From the NCBI GenBank assembly GCA_030446545.1, contig JAUJNB010000007.1, positions 36,133-80,468 on the forward strand: a stretch of DNA of 44,336 bases. Reading direction: 5' to 3'. Shown here in pieces: positions 24,440-31,345 of the stretch (positions within the stretch are counted from its first letter, which is position 1; the number at the start of each line of letters is the position of its first letter). The stretch comes from Acidimicrobiales bacterium (GTDB taxonomy: Bacteria > Actinomycetota > Acidimicrobiia > Acidimicrobiales > CADCSY01). The notes beneath the pieces were generated by a model. It was not told where the DNA came from. It did no database searches and saw only the letters and a list, made by a program, of their open reading frames with translations. The translations under genes were made by a program, and so were the position numbers.

Positions 24440-25920
24440 TGCTCAGCGCGTCCATCTTCGTGCCCCTGGTCGCCGCGGTTGTCCTGCTGCTCGCCCGCCG
24501 CCTGGGCGAGCGCCAGGCCCGCCTCCTGGCCCTGGTCACGGCGGCCGTGCCGCTGGTGATTCTGGCCGTCGCCTGGCTCCGCTTCGAGGGGGACGGCGGG
24601 TTCCAGTTGGTCGAGTCGGTGCCATGGATCCCCACCCTCGGCGTGGGCTACAAGGTCGGCGTCGACGGGGTGTCGCTGCCGCTGGCGGCCCTGACCGCGC
24701 TGCTGTTCGTGGTCAGCATCGCCTATCCGGTGGAGCTGCGGGGACGGGCACGTCAGTACTTCGCCGCCTTTTTGTTCCTCGAGGCCGCCTCCCTCGGGGT
24801 GTTCCTGGCCCTGGACCTGTTCCTGTTCTACGTCTTCTTCGACGTGAGCCTGGTCGGCATGTACTTCCTCATCGCCGTCTGGGGCCACGGCGACTCCCAG
24901 CGCTCGGCGCTCAAGTTCTTCCTCTACACCCTGGCCGGGTCACTGGCCATGCTGCTGGCCATCCTCGGCCTCTACCTGTCGTCGGAACCCCGCACCTTCG
25001 ACATGGCCGAGCTGATCCGCCAGCAGCCCCTCGACGGCGACGGTCTGCGGGCCGCCCTCGTGTTCCTCGGCTTCGCCGTCGGCCTCGGGGTCAAGACCCC
25101 GATCGTGCCCTTCCACACCTGGCTCCCCCCGGCCCACGTCGACGCACCGGGCCCGGCTTCGGCCATCCTGGCCGGCGTCCTGCTCAAGATGGGCACCTAC
25201 GGCTTCGTCCGCATCCTGTTGTCGATGATGCCCGAGACCTACCAGCGCTTCGCCCTGCCGCTGGCCGTCGTGGCCACCGTCGGCATCGTCTACGGCGCCC
25301 TGGTCTCCCTGGCCCAGACCAACCTCAAGCGCCTGGTGGCCTACTCCAGCGTGAACCACATGGGCTACGTCATCCTCGGGATCTCGGCGGCCGCCGCCGC
25401 CGGCGTGGACGGTGACCCCGAGGCGGCGACGTTGGCCCTCAGCGGGGCCACCCTGGAGATGGTGGCCCACGGCCTCATCACCGGCGCCCTGTTCCTCCTG
25501 GCCGGCTCGGTGTGGGCCCGGGCCGAGACCTACGAGCTGGACGAGCTGGGCGGACTGGCCGCCCGCTCGCCGGCCATGACCGGCGCCGTGGTCCTGGCCG
25601 CCTTTGCCAGCCTGGGCCTACCCGGCCTGGCCGGTTTCGTGGCCGAGTTCCAGGTCTTCGCCGGCACCTTTGCCATCTACCCCGCCCTCGCCGGTGCGGC
25701 CCTCGTCGGCCTGGTGATCACGGCGGCGGTGTTCCTGCGCATGGTCCAGCGGGTCTTCCTCGGTGCCCTGCCCGAGCGGTGGGCGTCGTGGCCGGAGCTG
25801 TCCCGCACCGAGGTGCTGGCGCTGGCGCCGGTGCTCGCCCTGGTCGTGCTCATCGGCGTGGCCCCGGCCTGGGTACTCGACGTCATCGACACCACCGCTC
25901 AACAGATCCTCCGGCGCTGA
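24439..25920 (+). CDS. nuoM: NADH-quinone oxidoreductase subunit M (antiporter-like)
   Basis: Ion-pumping subunit of 493 residues and about 14 helices, with GVKTPIVPFHTWLPPAHVDAPGPAS (TM7-8 Lys in its first half) and TNLKRLVAYSSVNHMG, both NuoM hallmarks. The TM5 glutamate is aspartate here (Asp135 in YVFFDVSLVGMY), a conservative change expected to keep some activity. ATG 24439 in a TGATG overlap with nuoL. Followed by an unusual spacer of 213 bases before nuoN. Confidence 0.94.
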   Translation: MLSASIFVPLVAAVVLLLARRLGERQARLLALVTAAVPLVILAVAWLRFEGDGGFQLVESVPWIPTLGVGYKVGVDGVSLPLAALTALLFVVSIAYPVELRGRARQYFAAFLFLEAASLGVFLALDLFLFYVFFDVSLVGMYFLIAVWGHGDSQRSALKFFLYTLAGSLAMLLAILGLYLSSEPRTFDMAELIRQQPLDGDGLRAALVFLGFAVGLGVKTPIVPFHTWLPPAHVDAPGPASAILAGVLLKMGTYGFVRILLSMMPETYQRFALPLAVVATVGIVYGALVSLAQTNLKRLVAYSSVNHMGYVILGISAAAAAGVDGDPEAATLALSGATLEMVAHGLITGALFLLAGSVWARAETYELDELGGLAARSPAMTGAVVLAAFASLGLPGLAGFVAEFQVFAGTFAIYPALAGAALVGLVITAAVFLRMVQRVFLGALPERWASWPELSRTEVLALAPVLALVVLIGVAPAWVLDVIDTTAQQILRR

Positions 25921-26133
25921 TGATTCGCCCTCACTCGTTCGCCTTCGGCTCACTCCGTTCAGGCGAGCTTGATCGTGCTTCGGGCGCCGGCGGAGCCGGC
26001 ACCCTTCGCCCTGGTCACTCACTTGGCTCGCTTTCGCTCGCGAGGCCGCCAGCCAGATGGGGCCGCCTTCGGCGGCGCTCGTGGCCGGCGGCCACCTCGC
26101 GTCCTCGCCCACGGATTCCTGGGGGTGGGGCTG
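25921..26133. other. Palindrome-rich spacer between nuoM and nuoN
   Basis: In an operon whose other genes overlap, this 213-base gap stands out. It holds CTCGTTCGCCTTCGG-type stretches and short hairpins (GCCGGCGGAGCCGGC; GGCCGCC-TTC-GGCGGC; CTCGC-TTT-CGCTCGCGAG). The nuoN frame is open through it from 25969, but that translation is Arg/Ala-rich and unlike NuoN. It may be a repeat element or a processing/attenuation site. I see no gene or clear promoter in it. Confidence 0.5.
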
Positions 26134-27591
26134 ATGGGTGACGGCATGGGTGGGTCGGGGGGTGGCATGGGCGGGATGAGCATGCCCATCGGGTCGGTGG
26201 CGCCCGAGATCATCCTCGTCCTGGGTGCCGTGGTCACCCTGGTGTTCGCCCTCTTCGCCCCCCGCCGGGCCCAAGGCGGCGCCGCGGTCCTGGCCCTGGT
26301 CACCCTGGGCGCCACCGCCGTGGCCTCGGCCGCCATGTTGCGTGGGCCCCAGGAGCTGACCTTCTTCGACACCTATGCCGCTGACGACGCCGCCGTGTGG
26401 GCCAAGCTCATCCTCCTCGGCGTGGCCGCCGTCACCGTGGCCCTGTCCGTGGAGTGGTTCGCCGGCGACGCCCGCCACGGTGAGTACTACACCCTCGTGC
26501 TGCTCTCCACTCTCGGGGCGGTGGTGCTGGCCGGCGCCGCCGACCTCATGGCGGTGATCCTCGGGGTGCTGCTCTCCTCGGCCACCGGCTACGTGCTGGC
26601 CGCCTACCACCGGGCCCAGCCCCGTTCGGGGGAGGCCGCCATGAAGTACTACCTCCTCGGCGCCCTGACCAACGCCGGCCTGGTCTACGGCGCCGTGCTG
26701 CTGTTCGGACTGGGCGCCACCACCACCATGCTCGGCCTCCTCGACGCCCTCCCCGGCGCCGACGCCCTGGCCCTGGTGACCGGGACCGGGCTGGTGGTGC
26801 TGGGCCTGGTCTTCAAGCTGGGGGCGGTCCCCACCCACGCCTGGGTCCCCGACGTGGCCGAGGGGGCGCCCGCCCCCGTGGCCGCCTTCCTCACCGTGGC
26901 CCCCAAGGTGGGGGCCCTGGTGGCCCTGGGCCGGGTGGCCCTCACCCTTCCCGAGGCCGACGTGGGCTGGCGGGCCCTGATCGCCGTGCTGGCCGCCGCC
27001 ACCATGACGCTCGGAAACCTGGCCGCGCTGGGCCAGGACGACGTGCGCCGCCTGTTGGGTTGGTCGGCGGTGTCGCAGTCGGGGTACGGCCTCATGGCCG
27101 TGGTCTCCCTGGGTCGAAGTGACCTCGCCGTCCCCGCCCTGGTGTACTTCCTGGCCGCTTACGCCGTGGCCAACCTGGCCGCCTTCGGCGTGGTCATCGA
27201 GTTGCGGGGGCGCACCGACCGGGCGGCCTACGCCGGCCTGGCCCGGGCCCGTCCGGGGCTGGCCCTGGTGCTGGTGCTCAGCTTCCTCTCCCTCGTGGGT
27301 GTACCCCCCCTCGCCGGGTTCGGCGCCAAGTTGCTGCTCTTCGGAGCCACCATCGACGCCGGCTACGTCTGGCTGGCCGGGTTGGCGGTGGTCAACAGCG
27401 TGATCTCCCTCGCCTACTACCTCCGGGTCCTGGCACCCAGCTACTTCGAGCCGCTGCGGGCTCCCGTCGCCGTGCTCGGGCGCTGGGCCGGTGCCGCCAC
27501 CGTCGTCTGTGGCGTCGGAGTCGTCGCCCTCGGCGTGGCGGCCGAGCCCCTCCTCGACGCGCTGTCGGTCACCCGCCTCCTTCCCGGCTAG
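26134..27591 (+). CDS. nuoN: NADH-quinone oxidoreductase subunit N (antiporter-like, TM5 Glu lost)
   Basis: Third antiporter-like subunit, 485 residues, about 14 helices. Lysines of TM7 (VFKLGAVPTHAWVPDV) and the EAAMKYYLLGA segment are kept, but the TM5 glutamate (ELxS in the family) aligns with Leu146 in ILGVLLSSATGYVL. The N-terminus is an odd Gly/Met-rich stretch (five Met in residues 1-17) that might bind metal. I chose ATG 26134 because the family starts close to APEIILVLG; the frame is open further upstream. Last gene of the operon. Confidence 0.92.
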   Translation: MGDGMGGSGGGMGGMSMPIGSVAPEIILVLGAVVTLVFALFAPRRAQGGAAVLALVTLGATAVASAAMLRGPQELTFFDTYAADDAAVWAKLILLGVAAVTVALSVEWFAGDARHGEYYTLVLLSTLGAVVLAGAADLMAVILGVLLSSATGYVLAAYHRAQPRSGEAAMKYYLLGALTNAGLVYGAVLLFGLGATTTMLGLLDALPGADALALVTGTGLVVLGLVFKLGAVPTHAWVPDVAEGAPAPVAAFLTVAPKVGALVALGRVALTLPEADVGWRALIAVLAAATMTLGNLAALGQDDVRRLLGWSAVSQSGYGLMAVVSLGRSDLAVPALVYFLAAYAVANLAAFGVVIELRGRTDRAAYAGLARARPGLALVLVLSFLSLVGVPPLAGFGAKLLLFGATIDAGYVWLAGLAVVNSVISLAYYLRVLAPSYFEPLRAPVAVLGRWAGAATVVCGVGVVALGVAAEPLLDALSVTRLLPG

Positions 27592-27633
27592 CACCGGGCC
27601 AGGGCCTGCATCTTCCGTCCGCCCTCCCGTTGT

Positions 27634-27665
27634 GTCACAGTGTGACGGACCCGTGACGACGGGTC
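27634..27665. promoter_or_regulatory. Palindrome and adjacent hairpin before the VanY-type peptidase gene
   Basis: GTCACA-G-TGTGAC (27634-27646) is a perfect palindrome and may be an operator. Two bases on, GACCCGT-GACG-ACGGGTC (27648-27665) is a perfect 7-bp hairpin that could act in RNA, or weakly terminate the nuo-like operon. They lie in the 136 bases between nuoN and the peptidase gene. Function unknown. Confidence 0.4.
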
Positions 27666-27727
27666 GAGGACCTGGAGAGACCCTCCGAGGCCGGAAGAGC
27701 TCGTGAGGGATTCGAGGGGGGCGGCGT

Positions 27728-29011
27728 GTGCAGTCAGCAGTAGGACGCAGAGCCCGAGCGCTGGCCGCCACCATGGTCATGGCGGCGGTCGCCACCGTGG
27801 CCCCGCTGGCCGAGGCCGCCGAGAAGCCCAACCCCCGGGCCGAGCGGGAGCGCATCCGCTCCGAGCAGGCGACGGTGGCGGGCGAGCTCGACGCCCTGAA
27901 GGCCAGCAACGAGGAGGTCACTCGGGCGCTCAGCGACCTGGACGCCAATGTGGGTGATCAGCAGGCCCTGCTGGGCGACGCCCGCCGCACCGCCCAACTG
28001 GCGGCCGAGGCCCAGGCCCAGGCCCAGGCCCGGGAGCGCCAGACCGAGGAGGAGATCACCGAGCTCGAGGGCCTGGTGCGTGAGGTGGCCGTCGAGGAGT
28101 ACATGAGGCCCACGACCGCCGATCCCACCGTCGTGTTGACATCGGACTCCATCGCCGACGCTTCTCGCCGCAGCGCCCTGCTCGACTTCCGGGCCCAGCG
28201 CGACGACGCCGTGCTCGATGAGCTGCGGGCCGCCCGGGAGGACTTGGCCCTCAGCCGCCAGCAGGCCGAACAGGCCGCGGTGCGGGCCGAAGAGGAGCGA
28301 GCCGAGGTGGCCGGCCGGGTGGAGAAGCTCGAGCAGGCCCGTGACCAACAGGCCGACTTCGCCGAGACCGTCGAGGCCCGACTCGACGCCACCCTGGCCG
28401 AGGCCGCCTCGTTGGCGTCGCTCGACGCCACCCTGGCCGAACAGATCCGGGCCGACGAGGCCCGCATCGCCGCCCAGCTCCGTGCCGCTCGCCCTGCGCC
28501 GGCACCCGACGGCGGGGGTGCCTCGAGAGGTGGGGGGAACGGCGGGAGGAGCGCAGGAGGCAACCGCGGCGCCGGATCCGGTGGGGGGACGGCGCGGGCC
28601 GCTCCGGGGATCGTGGGCAGCGGCCCCATCGTCTCGGTCCGAGGCATCCGGGTGAGCACCCAGATCGCCCAGTCGCTGGAGGACATGCTGGCCGCCGCCG
28701 ATGCCGACGGGATGAACTTCTCCGGCGGCGGCTACCGGGACCCCTCGGCCCAGGTCTCGCTGCGCCAGAGCAACTGCGGCTCCGGCGATTACGCCGTGTA
28801 CTCCATGCCGGCGTCGCAGTGCTCACCGCCCACGGCCCGACCCGGGTCCTCCATGCACGAGCAGGGCCTGGCCGTGGACTTCACCCACAACGGCTCGCTG
28901 ATCAGCTCCCGTAGCAACCCCGGCTTCCAGTGGCTGGCGGCCAACGCCGCCCGCTTCGGCTTCTACAACCTGCCGAGCGAACCCTGGCACTGGAGCATCA
29001 ACGGCAACTAG
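27728..29011 (+). CDS. Secreted coiled-coil protein with D-alanyl-D-alanine carboxypeptidase (VanY-type) domain
   Basis: Peptidoglycan hydrolase-like protein of 427 residues. A signal peptide ends near AEA|AEK (about residue 30), a long coiled coil covers about 35-260 (Ala/Glu/Arg heptads, as in FtsEX-regulated hydrolases), a Gly/Arg/Ser-rich linker about 265-300, and a C-terminal peptidase M15/VanY domain. The metal ligands are visible: His377 and Asp384 in SSMHEQGLAVDF, Glu418 and His421 in EPWHWS. It probably trims stem peptides during division, with the coiled coil giving control. GTG 27728; an alternative GTG two bases earlier is out of frame. Monocistronic, with a long inverted repeat downstream. 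Confidence 0.88.
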   Translation: MQSAVGRRARALAATMVMAAVATVAPLAEAAEKPNPRAERERIRSEQATVAGELDALKASNEEVTRALSDLDANVGDQQALLGDARRTAQLAAEAQAQAQARERQTEEEITELEGLVREVAVEEYMRPTTADPTVVLTSDSIADASRRSALLDFRAQRDDAVLDELRAAREDLALSRQQAEQAAVRAEEERAEVAGRVEKLEQARDQQADFAETVEARLDATLAEAASLASLDATLAEQIRADEARIAAQLRAARPAPAPDGGGASRGGGNGGRSAGGNRGAGSGGGTARAAPGIVGSGPIVSVRGIRVSTQIAQSLEDMLAAADADGMNFSGGGYRDPSAQVSLRQSNCGSGDYAVYSMPASQCSPPTARPGSSMHEQGLAVDFTHNGSLISSRSNPGFQWLAANAARFGFYNLPSEPWHWSINGN

Positions 29012-29065
29012 TGCTCCGCCAGCCAGAGACCTCTTCCACTGGGGTGGCGGCCCAGGCGGTCAGGA

Positions 29066-29150
29066 CCCGGAGCGAAACTACCTGGGCCATTGGGAGTGAC
29101 GAGCGCGCAGGTCAACCGCTCCGGAAAAGCCCAGGTAGTTTCGCTTCGGG
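29066..29150. repeat. Long inverted repeat (22-bp arms, 41-base loop)
   Basis: AGCGAAACTACCTGGGC (29071-29087) and its exact reverse complement (29129-29145) extend outward by CCCGG/TCGGG with one G-T pair. It lies between the convergent peptidase and small-lipoprotein genes. The loop is too long for a typical terminator; a miniature inverted-repeat element or a bidirectional transcription block both fit. Confidence 0.7.
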
Positions 29151-29153
29151 CCC

Positions 29154-29285
29154 TCAGTCGCCTTCGTCGTTGATCTCCCCGTCGCCGATCTCGTCCTCAC
29201 CGGGGTCGTCGCCACAGCCCGCGGTCACTCCGCTGAGGAGAAGCAGGGCGACCAGCCCGGTGGCCGTACGTCGTCTGATGGTCAT
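29154..29285 (-). CDS. Small acidic lipoprotein (43 aa)
   Basis: ATG 29285 follows a perfect AGGAGG at ideal spacing. The product has a basic start (MTIRRR), a hydrophobic core and a lipobox-like VTAGC with Cys24, then 19 residues dominated by Asp/Glu/Gly. It would be a membrane-anchored acidic peptide outside the cell. No family recognised. It is shorter than usual gene-calling cut-offs. It stands 51 bases downstream of the VKOR-like gene on the same strand and may be cotranscribed. Confidence 0.6.
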   Translation of the reverse strand: MTIRRRTATGLVALLLLSGVTAGCGDDPGEDEIGDGEINDEGD

Positions 29286-29336
29286 GGAAACCTCCTGGGA
29301 GACGGTACCGGGCACCATAACCCAAGGTGACGACGC

Positions 29337-29981
29337 TCAGCCGCCCCGGCGGAGGTGGCGCCAGGCGGTGCGGGCTTCGGGCAGGGCCACGGGCACCATG
29401 GCCAGGCTGGAACCGGCGGCCACCAGGCACCAGACGCAGAACCGCTTGTGCCTGGTCCCCTGCTCCAGCGCCAGGTAGGCGCCTGAGGTGGCGTCGAGGA
29501 CGGTCTTGGCGGCGAGGGCCAGAGGGAGCCACGGTCGATCGACGGCCCGATCGCGGCCACCCATTCCGGCCAGGGCCAGGGTGGCGGCGTAGCTGGCCAA
29601 CCCCAGGGCGGCGTCGGGCGTCTGGAGCAGCTGGTAGGCCTGGCCCGAGGCGTCGACCGCGTCCGAGTCCAGCCGGGGCAGGGGAGGCTCGGGCAGGTGG
29701 CGCAGGAGCCCGAACTGGTAGGCGGCCACCAGACCCATGGATCCCATGGCCCCGAGAGCGAGGCCGGCGAGACGGCGACGGGCGTCGAGGGCCGGGCTCC
29801 GGCCCCGCCTCAAGTCGTCGCTGAGCGCCTCGGCCGCCCGGGAGCTGGCCCGGCCCACGCCACCGGACGAGCCACGGACGGTGGCGGCCGGTGGACCGGC
29901 AGGCGGGAGGCGACGAGCCACGGCCCCCACGCTTCCCCTCCCCCTGGCCGGACAAACACCACGGGTCGTTCCGACCGCCAT
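29337..29981 (-). CDS. Vitamin K epoxide reductase (VKOR)-like membrane protein lacking the loop cysteines
   Basis: VKOR-family proteins reoxidise DsbA-like partners using quinone. The C-terminal 140 residues have four membrane helices, a typical PDAALGLASYA helix and the quinone-side CXXC (FCVWCLVAAGSS). The loop that in VKOR carries the first cysteine pair reads SDAVDASGQAYQLL, with no Cys, so electron relay from a partner must differ. The N-terminal about 75 residues are Arg/Ala/Pro-rich and the start is uncertain; true translation may begin inside. No thioredoxin domain is fused. Confidence 0.65.
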   Translation of the reverse strand: MAVGTTRGVCPARGRGSVGAVARRLPPAGPPAATVRGSSGGVGRASSRAAEALSDDLRRGRSPALDARRRLAGLALGAMGSMGLVAAYQFGLLRHLPEPPLPRLDSDAVDASGQAYQLLQTPDAALGLASYAATLALAGMGGRDRAVDRPWLPLALAAKTVLDATSGAYLALEQGTRHKRFCVWCLVAAGSSLAMVPVALPEARTAWRHLRRGG

Positions 29982-30136
29982 CTCCGCGAGGGCACCAGGG
30001 TCTGCGTTCGGTGCCGAACCCCGCCGGCCTCCGTGTGCGCGGTCCCCGGCCGCAGTCGGGCCAGGTCACGGAGGTGAGCCTCGTGACTCCCAGCGTGCGT
30101 AGTGGGCGAATCGGCATCTCCCTCGATGCGGGTAGC

Positions 30137-30150
30137 GTGCACCGGTGCAC
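30137..30150. promoter_or_regulatory. Perfect 14-bp palindrome upstream of the GH3 gene
   Basis: GTGCACCGGTGCAC lies two bases before the ribosome-binding sequence of the GH3 gene in a 184-base divergent region. Its symmetry and place suggest an operator, though it could also fold in the mRNA and mask the ribosome-binding sequence. The rest of 29982-30165 shows no other clear signal. Confidence 0.4.
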
Positions 30151-30165
30151 CGGAGGGCGGTTCGG

Positions 30166-31326
30166 ATGGCAAGGCTCATGGTGCTGGCGGCGTTGACCAC
30201 CCAGGCCTGCGGAGGCTCCACCGCCGAGACGGCACCACCGGTCGACGCCCCTCCTGGCTCCCCCGAGGTCCCGGTCGAGCCGGCCCAGCCGGCCGGGTGC
30301 GTCCCCGCCCCCATCGAGCAGCGGGCGGCCCAGGTGCTCGTCGTCGGCCTCCCGGGGGCCACCGTGTCGTCTGATCCCATGGTCGAGGAGATCCTCGACG
30401 TGGGCGTCGGGGGCGTGCTCGTCACCACCCCCAATGTGAAGTCCAGTGCCCAGGTCGGGCAGTTCGTGAGCGACATCCAGGCTCTGGCCCAACGCCCGCT
30501 CGTCATCGTCAGCGGCGAGGAGTCAGGTCGCGTGCAGACCTTCCGCGACATCACCGGGCGGACCCCACCCGCTCGCACCCTGGCCGCTTCCCGCTCGCCT
30601 GAGGAGGTGCGGGCCCTGGCCGAGGAGGTGGGCTCGGACCTGGCCGCCCTCGGGATCGACCTCGACCTGGCCCCCGTGGCCGACCTCGACGCCGGCCCCG
30701 TCGACGGCGTCATCGGCGACCGCTCCTTTTCGGCCGAGGCCGACGTCGCCTCCCGCTACAGCCTGGCCTGGGCCGAGGGCCTGGCCGCCGCCGGCGTGGC
30801 CCCCACGGCCAAGCACTTCCCCGGCCACGGGCGGGTCGTCGAGGACAGTCACCTCGAGCTCCCCGTCGTCGAGGCCTCGCTCGAGGAGCTACGGGAGAGC
30901 GACCTGGTGCCCTTCACCAGCCTCATCGACGCTGGGGTACCCGTGGTCATGCTGGACCACATCGCCTACACCAGCCTCGACCCCGACCTCCCGGCCAGCC
31001 TGTCGCCCCGGGCCTACGAGCTGCTGCGGGAGATGGGCTTCGAAGGCGTGGCCATCACCGACTCGGTGGGCATGGGTGCGGTAAACCAGCGTTGGTTGTT
31101 CCCGGAGTCCGCCGTCATGGCTGTGGCCGCCGGGGCAGACGCGGTGCTCACCACTGATGGCAGCCAGGCTCGAGGCATGCGCGACGCGCTGGTCGAGGCC
31201 GTCCGCTCGGGCCAGCTTCCCGAGGACCGCCTGGACGAGGCTGCCGCCCGCATGGTCGCGCTGGCCGGAGGCGACCCCGAGGCCTTCGCCTGCCAGGCCG
31301 TCGAGCTGCCCCGGCTCGTCCCCTGA
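30166..31326 (+). CDS. Glycoside hydrolase family 3 lipoprotein (beta-N-acetylhexosaminidase-like)
   Basis: NagZ-like enzyme that cleaves N-acetylglucosamine from cell-wall fragments. ATG 30166 follows GGAGGG; the first 15 residues are a short signal ending in Cys15 (TTQAC), so the protein is probably lipid-anchored outside, unlike cytoplasmic E. coli NagZ. The GH3 N-terminal domain shows the KHFPGHG loop with the general acid/base region (about residues 220-235), and the nucleophile region AITDSVGMGAV. 386 residues, single catalytic domain. An earlier GTG (30145) is possible but lies within the palindrome. Confidence 0.88.
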   Translation: MARLMVLAALTTQACGGSTAETAPPVDAPPGSPEVPVEPAQPAGCVPAPIEQRAAQVLVVGLPGATVSSDPMVEEILDVGVGGVLVTTPNVKSSAQVGQFVSDIQALAQRPLVIVSGEESGRVQTFRDITGRTPPARTLAASRSPEEVRALAEEVGSDLAALGIDLDLAPVADLDAGPVDGVIGDRSFSAEADVASRYSLAWAEGLAAAGVAPTAKHFPGHGRVVEDSHLELPVVEASLEELRESDLVPFTSLIDAGVPVVMLDHIAYTSLDPDLPASLSPRAYELLREMGFEGVAITDSVGMGAVNQRWLFPESAVMAVAAGADAVLTTDGSQARGMRDALVEAVRSGQLPEDRLDEAAARMVALAGGDPEAFACQAVELPRLVP

Positions 31327-31345
31327 CCGCCACCTGTCCGTGGGG

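Noticed and set aside
18029..27591. Mrp antiporter or DAB-type carbon uptake system
   Set aside because: Presence of NuoA, NuoH and NuoD/NuoB-like sequence, and absence of MrpE/F/G or a DabA-like gene, favour a complex I-derived unit.
25618..27948. 776-codon minus-strand open frame opposite nuoM/nuoN
   Set aside because: Antisense to NuoN and NuoM; composition dominated by Gly, His, Gln and Glu is typical of reverse-complement GC-rich membrane genes.
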